A stretch of DNA of 64,000 bases, taken from Lachnospiraceae bacterium UBA3850. Its GTDB lineage: Bacteria > Bacillota > Clostridia > Lachnospirales > Lachnospiraceae. This document shows positions 46,001-53,673 of this stretch, piece after piece. Each line of letters starts with the position of its first letter. Position 1 is the first letter of the stretch. The translations under genes were made by a program, and so were the position numbers. The notes under the pieces are model-generated. The model saw nothing but the letters and a program-made list of their open reading frames with translations, searched no databases and was not told the origin of the DNA. Location: assembly GCA_002392655.1 (NCBI GenBank), contig DGHK01000054.1, positions 31,234 through 95,233 of the forward strand, read 5' to 3'.

Positions 46001-46798
46001 CTGAACAGGATTTCTATAGTACAGCTGAAGCTACGCGAGCAGATAGGTGACTATACCAAAACTATGTCCAGAAAGTATGAATATACAAAGGGATATGATT
46101 ACTATCTGCATATCAAGAATAATGAGAGTACTGTTGATAAAGCAAAGTATTTCGTGTCAAAGAAATATCTTGATAAGATATATAGACCTCATATCAGTCT
46201 GAATGAAGCAAATGAGGTGCTTCAGGCATTCGATAAAAATGCATTTAAGAAGGAGTATACAGATCTTGCCAATAATCCTTCATTCAAAGCTTACGTGAGA
46301 AGTAATCCTAATCATGCGCTTAGTGGATGGAAAGAGGTAGAAAGAAAAACAGATGAAGAGCTTACCCGCTTTAGAACATCTACCTCACTTGAGAATCAAC
46401 AGACTTTGAAAAATAGAGTGGTAGCTGCCCTTACAGAAGCAAATAATATTCAGGGGCAGGAAGAACGAAGAAATGCTGTAAATAATTGTATCGTAGAAAT
46501 GGCCGGCTTTATTACAGAACAGGTACTTCAGAACCCTAAGATAAGATATGTTGTTAATGAGATGATAGTAAAGTCTGATCAGAATCTGAAGGTAAGACTC
46601 GTGGAGTCGGTAAAGAATATGATAATAAGGTCAGGTGTAATAAATAGACGTGGTGCGGAGACAAATGATGTGATAGTTGAGAGAGTACTTAACGATAATA
46701 ACTTCAAGGCAAATGTAATGAACAATCTTCACAGAAATATGGATAATATCCGTCGAATGGTTGCACCAGTCAATAATGCCGGTCAAAACAGACATTAA
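40082..46798 (+). CDS. Giant cytosolic multi-unit protein, unknown family
   Basis: 2238 residues, AAGGAGGG upstream, no signal peptide or membrane segment, acidic overall. I count about eight diverged 100-130-residue helical units (near 50-155, 225-320, 440-560, 645-725, 810-926, 973-1073, 1180-1317, 1558-1667). Each has an ED..A...FD.IF helix and, at the end, a K..I..LL.....I.Y helix. Units 1-2 and 3-4 form a super-repeat about 395 residues long: FAIQDQEG at 96 against FAIQNKDG at 491, and GFKRVKDGKTV against GFKVIKAGKTV. Between them is a Glu/Asp linker (336-395). A charged coiled coil (about 1433-1496, RLEEERKREEEEARRKAEEE), a Gln-rich linker (1700-1770) and a conserved-looking 450-residue C-terminal domain follow (RRMERFVNGYKAYKAGINGM). 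No catalytic motif is visible; a scaffold role or phage/stress function are only guesses. Confidence 0.85.
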   Translation: MPKKNENRIVEYGYDDIRNTFEAQKNRDNADVDKVIDGLGLIDNVENAIEGLDTFEAEDLANMSRIFDNIFGKIVDDQKKLLQEIDDDPMAIYKNFAIQDQEGNISDIWTYIHDRSFDMFNIAFDENICKTAIVLLLAEGKTNILYAPAVVKDNEVVVSDRRDAVAIKKTLRNAGVDYENDPLFVVYDDDKVKLERAFDAVNRQMGKEILTYKINKPDKNGRLNEVTDIEDETAIADCERKFNYIFEELNESQKFSLKGFKRVKDGKTVSLYDEVRKKLNDKWKATDNNIDKYVIASIFRTLVDPDATLIYEAFGVKQEFNKIDGIEEIIEQAKNTSNEEGEADKEELNAEADEDKSDEMDEEEKSEADSSDEEIEEDRQDDVNEDEGLTEKEYEELKKKVFDNYDAEYSAAVEKVREELDKLQYIDKSKLREFFDKYRKDGESSIEADLLSLDHETSKNARNEFNGYFRGFFDAMNELCSAVRYNMFGSFAIQNKDGSLVNVADYTDNVFAGKEWYDEGFDSRDKCGKAVILRYLLEDEGKIIFRPSVDVYSRNGTRLIIPLVGKEIDVAGRKEIPLNIAPKKADTLSYDEKRKLSGALSGCTDVISKRNEEIFEVFSGEEADSTGAADIDQETRDNAVEIFDKIFAEPLENKNFNIRGFKVIKAGKTVYTAESIKKALSEKWCASDKILNDTIKALVVRALSEPGAEVVYDHAGVKQVYRSQFDINAEAATNSFMNDLFTAAVQDKNRREALDKENARLKEEAEREAYLANNLRALEEMIEKENHSEIYDLEINTIDKRGRCYTGRESASLPYYQLDDVKKEDMAATVKMFDEIYGSMLEYDKDFLDNLTITNKKEDREISLEKLYSLSEDITKKQSRDLLIEMDLRKAGKEYYKKFLFMRLLTDENAEITYNNKKLNVVVPIKAPEPSEMFLAESRAHNITFFVPNISSGETFKFSFNNAENYNKRFKPEEVSSEELDEAAQLFDKAFKNLVDADMGMHKNILDIVEIQADTDLKYETVSEYVSGIHSLDDITPEQLLKYEKAYVIHALADPREKIRIRAEVISPKTGEILKEKISRGKYRSVSRRNIPANYPKPGKFDLEKDHSEKVKQNKNKPKYDKEAVDAKVRESDAAYESSLYDKQIELEELNRNKDLITAARSIDRKGITELAINKNAGKLFTLEELAKLSDEDLAAAEAKFDEVFAALKLNYDNMMGAIKERREKRGAVQKYWDDPSFAEMFDIRNDKEELIFNPYDIDDEVRKTKEMPNNKSEARVIRDKYIKAYILRAMTVPEVNIFHKPYVKDIIGSITVEERTGYVGNYMDINHPKEVVYPEIKVEEKTEEEKLQKQDAKQEAEKQDPDQYIFNKDYDVRPFKDSDEIEDETIIEEAEYEGEVDEADNAALDMVGDLFEGLEARQQADETLANDVKQFEEDEKEYNYQQSLIRDEKLSKQREERNKRLEEERKREEEEARRKAEEERIRLEEERKRREEEEFHYKNDVGEDGLTQEQRDYKAKEAEATEFISGLMDGIDKADKTDIYQLRMNQKGLDIKDFENVLISNMLTDEELEKCHTVFTKLFKPLIDHQMPLYDKYNVEKKSVVRHMHIDEEIFGMTDFFERKGIDPDSELADKYKEARVLYYMARRGFSLSVDAYYEDLILYGKPETVDEIGNIRNPEDAPELVEVVEPPKTEVFTLERNEPPVQQLDIEQQGNQIQQNEQIQQEVPVPGQEGVQIPGQDGIQEQNNNVEPRENINDNVGNEQPPVELDITRLHPEKNGIPEGPSNPGARRMERFVNGYKAYKAGINGMLEKLEGVKNLMLHSQDDKTKNFYGFEREGSRSYQDMTQSLHELMKQLEAGHYSPDVIRQQMLKTYNAAVKYYTSHYGLTGWKYSEKGKDRLRASEYLVNRLPVMMNTFSNLRVGVSFITDVNGDAYGNRSLNEIGEGVNSLMHRHPDVKASIEARNDYPTPSYDELNRISIVQLKLREQIGDYTKTMSRKYEYTKGYDYYLHIKNNESTVDKAKYFVSKKYLDKIYRPHISLNEANEVLQAFDKNAFKKEYTDLANNPSFKAYVRSNPNHALSGWKEVERKTDEELTRFRTSTSLENQQTLKNRVVAALTEANNIQGQEERRNAVNNCIVEMAGFITEQVLQNPKIRYVVNEMIVKSDQNLKVRLVESVKNMIIRSGVINRRGAETNDVIVERVLNDNNFKANVMNNLHRNMDNIRRMVAPVNNAGQNRH

Positions 46799-46853
46799 TT
46801 AAGTAGCTATAAGATAATTAATGCCTCTGGGGTTTTAGGGTGTCAAACTTCCG

Positions 46854-46915
46854 CCTATAACCTTCTACAGCCTGCCTTATACACGTTTCATGTAAATCAA
46901 ATGTACTGAGCATTA
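46854..46915. repeat. 62-bp direct repeat, right copy
   Basis: Second copy of 39911-39972, one base different (CCTATAACC against CCTATAACT). It begins 55 bp after the giant gene's stop, within a 245-bp spacer that has no clear terminator. Confidence 0.92.
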
Positions 46916-47043
46916 AAACAATAGTAAGAGATGTCTTTTATTTGTTATAAAAGTTACGAAATTCAAATAATCTTTAGTGTTGGCTAACTTAGTATGATTG
47001 TAGTATATTTCAACTATGATAAATATTTAAGGAGGACAGAACT

Positions 47044-47214
47044 ATGGCATACGTAATTGGTGATTCTTGCATTTCATGTGGAACATGTGCATCAGGATGC
47101 CCTGTTGGAGCTATTTCAGAAGGTGATGGACAGTTCGTTATCGACGCTGATACATGCATCTCTTGTGGAGCTTGTGCAGGTAGCTGCCCAGTTGGAGCTA
47201 TTGAAGAGGCATAG
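47044..47214 (+). CDS. 2[4Fe-4S] ferredoxin, 56 residues
   Basis: A short gene: ATG 12 bp after AAGGAGGA. Two clostridial ferredoxin motifs, CISCGTCASGCP and CISCGACAGSCP, each with CxxCxxCxxxCP, bind two 4Fe-4S clusters; the two halves are near-duplicates (PVGAI follows each). It carries low-potential electrons in the cytosol, for example for pyruvate:ferredoxin oxidoreductase or hydrogenase. Single-gene unit with its own terminator. Confidence 0.97.
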   Translation: MAYVIGDSCISCGTCASGCPVGAISEGDGQFVIDADTCISCGACAGSCPVGAIEEA

Positions 47215-47242
47215 TTATTATTTATTGATTATGAAAATGAGA

Positions 47243-47280
47243 AAAGACAATGTGACCGAAATGGTTACATTGTCTTTTTT
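47243..47280. terminator. Terminator of the ferredoxin gene, probably bidirectional
   Basis: 15-bp stem AAAGACAATGTGACC / GGTTACATTGTCTTT with a GAAAT loop, followed by TTTTT; A-rich on the other side, so it may also end rsmI. Confidence 0.9.
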
Positions 47281-47290
47281 TGTACTGGTA

Positions 47291-48145
47291 CTAAATATTT
47301 ATACTCACCTGATAGACTTCTCTCTTACTGATACCTCGTTCCTCCGCAACCTGCTTAACTGCATCCTTCTTGGTGATTCCGGATTCCATCAGCTCTCTCA
47401 GTCTGTCCTCTATAGAAACCTCTGCAAACTCAGCTTCCTTTTCCTGCCGTAGTTCTTCCTCTGATTTTCCGGCAATAACCAGAACATATTCACCGCGGGG
47501 TTCCTGCTCTCTGTAAAATGCTATCGCCCCGTCTATATTTGTCTTGAAGAAATTCTCATACTTCTTAGTCAGTTCCTTACAGATCGTCAGCTCCCTCTCT
47601 CCTCCCAAGGTATCCCTTAATACTTCCAGAGTTTTAACGAGTCTGTGGGGAGCTTCATATAGTATTATAGTTCTGGTTTCAGTTTTCAGGCGTTCCAGAA
47701 CCTTACGCCTTTCCTTTTTATCAGTTTTCTCAGAAGGAAGAAAGGCTTCAAATGCAAAGCTCCTCGTCTTCTGTCCCGATGCTATAAGCGCATTGATTCC
47801 TGCCACCGCTCCCGGAACCGGAACTACCCTGATTCCCTCTTCATAACACATCTGAACCAGCACCTCACCGGGATCAGATATACCCGGAGTCCCTGCGTCT
47901 GTAATAAGCGCAATATTAGTTCCCTGAAGAAGCTTCTCTGTTAGAAGCCTTCCCTTATCGAACCGGTTATATTCATGGTAACTGGTAGTAGGCGTATCTA
48001 TATCAAATTTTTTCAGCAGCTTTAAGCAGTCTCTGGTATCCTCTGCAGCTATCAGATCTGCTTCCTTTAGAATCCTTATTGCCCTCATAGTCATATCTTC
48101 CATGTTTCCTATGGGAGTCGCAACCAGATATAATATTCCAGCCAT
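47291..48145 (-). CDS. rsmI: 16S rRNA (cytidine1402-2'-O)-methyltransferase RsmI
   Basis: 284 residues from the ATG at 48145 (CAGGAGG upstream, chosen over an ATG ten codons earlier). Tetrapyrrole-methylase fold: LYLVATPIGNMEDMTMRA, AAEDTRDCLKLL, ITDAGTPGISDPGE, VPGAVAGINALIASG, and a C-terminal KKDAVKQVAEERGISKREVY extension that recognises the 30S subunit. It uses SAM to methylate ribose of C1402. It follows trmN6 by 26 bp in the usual Firmicute order. Confidence 0.96.
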   Translation of the reverse strand: MAGILYLVATPIGNMEDMTMRAIRILKEADLIAAEDTRDCLKLLKKFDIDTPTTSYHEYNRFDKGRLLTEKLLQGTNIALITDAGTPGISDPGEVLVQMCYEEGIRVVPVPGAVAGINALIASGQKTRSFAFEAFLPSEKTDKKERRKVLERLKTETRTIILYEAPHRLVKTLEVLRDTLGGERELTICKELTKKYENFFKTNIDGAIAFYREQEPRGEYVLVIAGKSEEELRQEKEAEFAEVSIEDRLRELMESGITKKDAVKQVAEERGISKREVYQVSINI

Positions 48146-48171
48146 CCGTTTCCTCCTGGCATAAAAATTAA

Positions 48172-48906
48172 TCATCCAATCTTGCCAACAACTTCGTTCA
48201 TATTTCCATTTTCATCATATACATAAAATGTGGGAAGTACCCTCAGCTCCGGTCCTCCGCCCTTAACACCTTCAATTAGTATAAGATTAGGTTCCTTGCC
48301 GACTGACGGCTGTACCAACTGCAGCCTCTTTGGTTCGAGATGATATTTTCTCATAAGAGTCATTATCTCGACCAGTCTGTAAGGTCTATGTACCATGCTA
48401 AATGTTCCGCTTGACTTCAGAACATAGGAAGCAGCAGCTATAACCTCCTCAAGCGAAACCAGTACCTCATGTCTTGATATATGAAGGTTGTCACTTGGAT
48501 TTACCAGACCTGAGCTCTGCTTCATATACGGCGGATTACAGGTTACTGCCTCGAAGGAAGCAGGTTTGAAGAGCTGCTTATAGTTTTTTATATCCCCCTC
48601 TATGATATGGCATCTGTCACTTATATCATTTAACTCCGTTGACCGCCTAGCCATCTCAACCATATCCGACTGGATTTCAAGCCCTGTCCAGTCCCTTCCC
48701 TTTTCCTTGGCAGTAAGAAGTATAGGTATAACCCCTGTGCCTGTTCCAAGATCAAGAACCTTAGCACCGCTTTTTATCCTTGCAAAGTTAGCCAGAAGTA
48801 CAGCATCTATACCAAAGCAGAAGCAAAATGGGTTCTGTATGATACGGAACCCATTTATTTCTAAATCGTCTATTCTTTCATTTTCTCTAAGAACTACATC
48901 ACTCAT
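48172..48906 (-). CDS. trmN6: tRNA1(Val) N6-adenine methyltransferase-like (TrmN6/YfiC)
   Basis: 244 residues from the ATG at 48906, inside the 3' end of ricT (8-bp overlap). SAM motif VLDLGTGTGVIPILL, acidic loop GLEIQSDMVEMA, and the N6-adenine catalytic motif CNPPYMKQ. The N-terminal RIIQNPFCFCFGIDAVLLANF is typical of the family. In E. coli TrmN6 methylates A37 of tRNA1-Val; Firmicute members sit as here between ricT and rsmI. Coupled translation with ricT is likely. Confidence 0.92.
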   Translation of the reverse strand: MSDVVLRENERIDDLEINGFRIIQNPFCFCFGIDAVLLANFARIKSGAKVLDLGTGTGVIPILLTAKEKGRDWTGLEIQSDMVEMARRSTELNDISDRCHIIEGDIKNYKQLFKPASFEAVTCNPPYMKQSSGLVNPSDNLHISRHEVLVSLEEVIAAASYVLKSSGTFSMVHRPYRLVEIMTLMRKYHLEPKRLQLVQPSVGKEPNLILIEGVKGGGPELRVLPTFYVYDENGNMNEVVGKIG

Positions 48907-50215
48907 CTTTTTTATCAGGCTTATCATGGTTTCTGTTATATCTATTACTGTCCTTTCCGCCATGACCTCCTTTTCCTTCATTCTTATTATGACTATTATC
49001 CTGATTCTTGTGCTGTTCCTTATTTAAGTTTTTATGATGAGGCTTTCCGGATTTCTTTCCCTGCTTACCCTGATGGTTCTTGTCATGATGCCCATGATTC
49101 TTTCCTGAGCCACCCTGGTCATTTGAGCCACCCTGATTATCGGCATTATTTTGATTATTGTGTCTGTTCTGATTATGCGGATTGCCCTGATTATGCTGGC
49201 TGCTCTGATTATGCTGATTACTCTGATTATTCCTATTACTTTGATTATTACGTGACATTTTTACAAATGGCTCCCTCTTACCATCGCCACTGTCACCACT
49301 GATAATCTCTCCTTCCTCAGAATCATAGGATATATTTACCTCATCCTCAGCCATTTCTTCTTCTAATTCTGCATCATTTTGATAGATGGACTTTTTCTTT
49401 TTGGACTTGAACTGTATATCCTCAACCTTATGCTCTTCAGCAACCTTGTTATCCTCTTCATCTGTAATGATGATACGAACAGTCTGCCTAAGAACATTAA
49501 CTATATCAACCTTTCCGGTTTTTCCATCTTTGGTTATGACTATATCTCCAACTGATGGCATCTTCGCATTCAGATATTCATAGGTTTCCTGCTCATACTT
49601 TAGACAGCACATCAGCTTGCCGCAAACACCGGAAATCTTGGACTGGTTAAGGGAAAGATTCTGCTCCTTAGCCATTTTTATCGATACAGGAATAAACTCC
49701 GGAAGATAACTGTAACAGCACAGGTCTCTTCCACATGCACCAAGTCCTCCTAGAACCTTTGCTTCATCTCTGACACCAATCTGTCTAAGCTCTATACGTG
49801 TCTTGAAAACTGACGCAAGGTCACGAACCAGCTCACGAAAATCTATCCTTCCCTCTGCTGTAAAGTAGAAAAGTACCTTACTTCCGTCGAAAGTATATTC
49901 TGCAGAGATCAGCTTCATTCCCAGATCATGCTCTCTGATCTTATCCATACAGGTTTTATAAGCCTGCTGGGATTTGATCTTATTGTTTTCATATCTTTCA
50001 GTATCTTCAGGGGTGGCTATTCTCATAACCGGCTTCAGTCCTGTCAGGATCTTTTCATCCTCAACACTTCTTCTCCCCATGACACATTTTCCATATTCGA
50101 CTCCACGAGATGTATCAACTACTACATCTGTTCCAACAGTTATATGAAGATCGCCCGGATCAAAATAGTACACCTTTCCATTGGATCTGAATCTAACGCC
50201 TACAACATCCTTCAT
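48899..50215 (-). CDS. ricT: RicT (YaaT/PSP1 domain) with long low-complexity tail
   Basis: 438 residues, longer than the usual 270-300. The PSP1 core (1-270) has VGVRFRSNGKVYYFDPGDL and the Cys motifs GACGRDLCCYSYLPEF and GVCGKLMCCLKYE, which in Bacillus RicT bind a 4Fe-4S cluster in the RicAFT complex controlling RNase Y, sporulation and competence. After about residue 310 comes an extension of roughly 130 residues rich in Asn, Gln, His, Gly and Lys (NNQSNQHNQSSQHNQGNPHN), ending DKPDKKDE. The tail may bind RNA or drive assembly; it could also be neutral. Sits after holB. Confidence 0.92.
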   Translation of the reverse strand: MKDVVGVRFRSNGKVYYFDPGDLHITVGTDVVVDTSRGVEYGKCVMGRRSVEDEKILTGLKPVMRIATPEDTERYENNKIKSQQAYKTCMDKIREHDLGMKLISAEYTFDGSKVLFYFTAEGRIDFRELVRDLASVFKTRIELRQIGVRDEAKVLGGLGACGRDLCCYSYLPEFIPVSIKMAKEQNLSLNQSKISGVCGKLMCCLKYEQETYEYLNAKMPSVGDIVITKDGKTGKVDIVNVLRQTVRIIITDEEDNKVAEEHKVEDIQFKSKKKKSIYQNDAELEEEMAEDEVNISYDSEEGEIISGDSGDGKREPFVKMSRNNQSNRNNQSNQHNQSSQHNQGNPHNQNRHNNQNNADNQGGSNDQGGSGKNHGHHDKNHQGKQGKKSGKPHHKNLNKEQHKNQDNSHNKNEGKGGHGGKDSNRYNRNHDKPDKKDE

Positions 50216-50318
50216 TCTATATGTAACTCCTTGCTGTGCTTCTTAAATATCGCTATAATTCCATCTTTCAGGATTATAAAAACCATGTCGAAGCATCTCA
50301 ATATTTTATCCGCTATAA

Positions 50319-51308
50319 TCAGTCATAATGCTCCTTAAGAGTGATAATAAGAAGCCTCATGATATCCTCCAGCCTTGCATTTGCATTTATCCTCTCTTTT
50401 GCGGAAATGATAGCTCTCTGCTTTATTTCCAGCTCATTAAAGGACAGATACTGAGCCTGATTTTTTATAGCACTGTACTCTGTTTTAAAAAGTATCTTAT
50501 CCGGATTGCCTGTAACCTTCAGTACCAGAATGTCTCTGTACCACATCATCATAAGATCCAGATAATCATTAATATTCATCTTATAATCTACACATTTTTG
50601 TATAGTCCGGGATATCTCCTCATAGGAAAGCTCCCTGATATTTGTCTCCAGCTCTATAACAGATTGAATAAGCTGTTCATACTCTTCATTCGTTGCAAGC
50701 TGTACCGCCTTACCAAGATTACCCTGAGCATATTCGATAGCAAAGCCTGCCTTTGACTCCTCTATATGGAGCTTGTTCACAAGATAATCCCTTATATCCT
50801 TCTCCTTTACCGGCTTCGTTGTGATGGTAACACATCTTGAACGAATCGTAGGAAGAAGCTTCTCCGGCTGAGTAACAATAAGCATGATAATACCATACTC
50901 CGGCGGTTCCTCTATAGTTTTCAGAAGAGCATTCTGTGCCTCTTCAGTCATTTTTTCAGCATCTCTCATAATGAAGATCCTGTATCTGCTGTTATAAGGT
51001 CTCTTACTTATCTCCTGATTAAGCTGAACACGAATATCATTTACAGATATATGATCTCCTTCATGAGTAATATAATCAATATCAGGATGATTCATGCTTT
51101 CTGCCTGAAGACAGGATTTGCAATGTCCACAGGACTCCGTTCCTCCTTCTTCACACTGAAGAGTCTTGGCAAATGCTCTGGCGAGCGTAAAACGACCACT
51201 ATCCTTCTCGCCTGCAATTATATAAGCATGATTAACACGTCCCAGCTCGATACTGCTTCTGAAACGACTTATTATATCTTCATGTCCGATAATCTCACTA
51301 AAATTCAT
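50319..51308 (-). CDS. holB: DNA polymerase III delta' subunit
   Basis: 329 residues. AAA+ clamp-loader subunit: IIGHEDIISRFRSSIELGR, a degenerate P-loop GEKDSGRFTLA (Lys in place, weak), a zinc-binding CGHCKSCLQ, IMRDAEKMTEEAQNALLKTI and the sensor LLPTIRSRC. It is part of the loader placing the sliding clamp on DNA. It lies between tmk and ricT as in Bacillus, though the small yaaQ gene normally between tmk and holB is absent. Confidence 0.95.
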   Translation of the reverse strand: MNFSEIIGHEDIISRFRSSIELGRVNHAYIIAGEKDSGRFTLARAFAKTLQCEEGGTESCGHCKSCLQAESMNHPDIDYITHEGDHISVNDIRVQLNQEISKRPYNSRYRIFIMRDAEKMTEEAQNALLKTIEEPPEYGIIMLIVTQPEKLLPTIRSRCVTITTKPVKEKDIRDYLVNKLHIEESKAGFAIEYAQGNLGKAVQLATNEEYEQLIQSVIELETNIRELSYEEISRTIQKCVDYKMNINDYLDLMMMWYRDILVLKVTGNPDKILFKTEYSAIKNQAQYLSFNELEIKQRAIISAKERINANARLEDIMRLLIITLKEHYD

Positions 51309-51396
51309 AGCATTTCTCCATTTCGTATCTGGATCGTTACTAATAATGTGTATGTTCAGGTCACTTTAATTCTTATACATCGTGAGTAATAATACT

Positions 51397-52035
51397 CTAT
51401 ATAGACACTTTACCCTTTAATATATCATAAACTTGTTTCTTTATCAAACCACTTATGGTTTCTACATCCTGGGTTGCATCAATAACACGTATCCTCTCCG
51501 GGTACTTTTCTGCAAGCTTCAGGTAGCCTTCTGCCACCTTTTTGTGAAACTCAAGGCTCTCTTTCTCCATCCTGTCCAGTTCCTTCTGATCCTTCTTTCT
51601 GGATATTCCAACCTCTGCAGGAAGCGAAAGGAGAAATGTAGCATCCGGCATATATTCACGGATGGCAAAGCGGTTAATCTCAAATACCTCATCCACTCCA
51701 AGCCCTCTGGCAATTCCCTGATACACAAGAGAGGAATCCACAAACCGGTCACTTATAACCGCTCCTCCCTTATCAAGCATGGGACCTATCACTTCATTTA
51801 CAAGCTGTGCCCTTGCACTTGCATATAGCAGGCATTCCGTTGCAGGAGCCATTTCCATATAGTCCTTATTCAGAATTATTTCCCTGATAGCTTCACTTAT
51901 CCTGTTTCCTCCCGGCTCCCTTGTTATAAGCACCGAATAGCCACTTTTCTCAAGCTCTGCTTTTAGTAACTCAATCTGTGTTGTTTTTCCGGAACCGTCA
52001 GTTCCTTCCATTGTAATAAATATACCCTTTGCCAT
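51397..52035 (-). CDS. tmk: Thymidylate kinase
   Basis: 212 residues. P-loop MEGTDGSGKTTQ at 9-20, TREPGGNRISEAIRE, the DR(Y/F) motif VISDRFVDSSLVYQG and a lid with SRKKDQKELDRME. It phosphorylates dTMP to dTDP for DNA synthesis. The gene begins the replication/rRNA-modification run tmk-holB-ricT-trmN6-rsmI, all on the minus strand. Confidence 0.97.
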   Translation of the reverse strand: MAKGIFITMEGTDGSGKTTQIELLKAELEKSGYSVLITREPGGNRISEAIREIILNKDYMEMAPATECLLYASARAQLVNEVIGPMLDKGGAVISDRFVDSSLVYQGIARGLGVDEVFEINRFAIREYMPDATFLLSLPAEVGISRKKDQKELDRMEKESLEFHKKVAEGYLKLAEKYPERIRVIDATQDVETISGLIKKQVYDILKGKVSI

Positions 52036-52214
52036 TATACTTCTACCCCGATATTATTATACTCTACTCTATCTCAAATCCCATATCCTGGATTAATGTA
52101 CTGGGAAGCTCTATCCCTCAGTTCTGTTACTAATGTATGTCCGGTTCTTCATCTGTCCTGATTGCACTGGTACCCTATTAATGTCGATATCCTGCCTCCG
52201 CTATAAAACCCGCT

Positions 52215-53588
52215 CTATAACGGTGAATCCAGCTCCCCATTCATAAATCTGATAACTCTATCTGCCGTATCCTCATCCTCGATTGGTGCCGGCTGCCAGT
52301 TGTTGGTATAACCTGTAAAAACATAGCACGGGATCATCTCATCATTACTTCCTGTCACCTCAAACTGATCACCACTTCTATGAATCTGAAGATTATATTT
52401 GTAAATAAGTGTCCTGTTCTCAGGATAATCATTTCCACCAAAACAGAAGTTACCAAGCGAGTAAATGATATCTACACCGTTATAGGTTTCCTTACCCTGA
52501 AGAACATGCGGATGACTGCCTATTATAAGATCTGCACCGGCATCAATCATATCATGACATCCGGCTACCTTCCAGTCATTTGGCTGATGCACACCCTCTG
52601 TTCCACCATGGAAGAATACTATCTGATAATCCGAATTCTTCTTGGCCTCTTCAAGATAAGGCATACAATAAACTCCAACCTCATCGTAGCTGTAAAATGC
52701 AACACATACGATAGCTATAGTAAAACCATTTTGCTCATAATATAGTATATGCTCCCTGATGCCCCATAACACACCCAGCTCATCAAAAGCATCCTGCGTA
52801 TCTGCCAGACATTCATCTCCATAATCATAAGCATGATTATTACAGAGTGAAACTGCCTCGATGCTGCTTTCCGGAAATGCTGCCGCTATCTTCTTCGGAG
52901 CCTTGAACCAGTAGAAACTGTCCGGACCTTTATCACGGGGACCAACCTCTCTGTCAGATATACAACACTCACAGTTGGCAACCGTAAGATCATCATTTTC
53001 AAAGTACGGCTTTACCTTTTCAAAAAAGTAGGAAGTCGGATATTTCTCCACGCACCAGAGCATAGAGCCCTGACTTCTGTTTTCAAGGTTTGAACCCATG
53101 CAGCAGTCACCAACAAATGTCATCTTTATCTCAAAGTCTTCCTCTGGTGCCTGCTCTGCGCCACCTGCGGAAGCCGTTCCGGACGCATCCTGACTGCCCG
53201 ATATATTATCTGATGCGGCTCCTGAATTATTACCGTCAGCCACGTCTCCAAAAGTATTACCGGATGCTCCATCGCCTGCTATACCATTTACATTATCTCC
53301 GGAAGAATTACCTTCTACTAAAGCCGCATTTCCCGAACCATCGGCATTTCCTGCTGCTCCTTTATCCCCGGAAGTAGTCTGGCTGGTTTTATCCGAAGTA
53401 CCTGTTTCAGAGTTTTTCCTGATGATAAATATTCCCAGTACGATAGCTCCAAGAATTACCAGAGTACATGTGAAAGCAAGTATAAATCTGTTTCTCATAA
53501 CCTGCCTTCTTCTCTTTTCTCTCTCGGCGCTATTCCTTGACCGACGATTCATTTCTTCCAGTAATTTCTCCTGAAAGTCCTCATTCAT
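52215..53588 (-). CDS. CapA-family (PGA_cap) membrane-anchored metallophosphatase-like protein
   Basis: 457 residues from the ATG at 53588 (AAGGTGG upstream). It has a basic N-terminus, one membrane helix at about 30-52 (RFILAFTCTLVILGAIVLGI), a 100-residue Gly/Ser/Ala/Asn/Asp linker, then the CapA domain: MTFVGDCCMGS, DLTVANCECCIS, LCNNHAYDYGDECL, FFHGGTEGVHQPNDW, GADLIIGSHPHVLQG and YSLGNFCFGGN. The metal-binding Asp, Asn-His and His-x-His residues are kept. In capsule operons CapA is needed for poly-gamma-glutamate; isolated copies like this have unknown substrates at the cell surface. Confidence 0.88.
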   Translation of the reverse strand: MNEDFQEKLLEEMNRRSRNSAEREKRRRQVMRNRFILAFTCTLVILGAIVLGIFIIRKNSETGTSDKTSQTTSGDKGAAGNADGSGNAALVEGNSSGDNVNGIAGDGASGNTFGDVADGNNSGAASDNISGSQDASGTASAGGAEQAPEEDFEIKMTFVGDCCMGSNLENRSQGSMLWCVEKYPTSYFFEKVKPYFENDDLTVANCECCISDREVGPRDKGPDSFYWFKAPKKIAAAFPESSIEAVSLCNNHAYDYGDECLADTQDAFDELGVLWGIREHILYYEQNGFTIAIVCVAFYSYDEVGVYCMPYLEEAKKNSDYQIVFFHGGTEGVHQPNDWKVAGCHDMIDAGADLIIGSHPHVLQGKETYNGVDIIYSLGNFCFGGNDYPENRTLIYKYNLQIHRSGDQFEVTGSNDEMIPCYVFTGYTNNWQPAPIEDEDTADRVIRFMNGELDSPL

Positions 53589-53673
53589 TATTCTGTCCAC
53601 CTTATTTTAAAGTATCTTATTCCTATAGTTCAGGATCCTGATTTTTCATTATTCTTTATCAGCACGATTTTAA

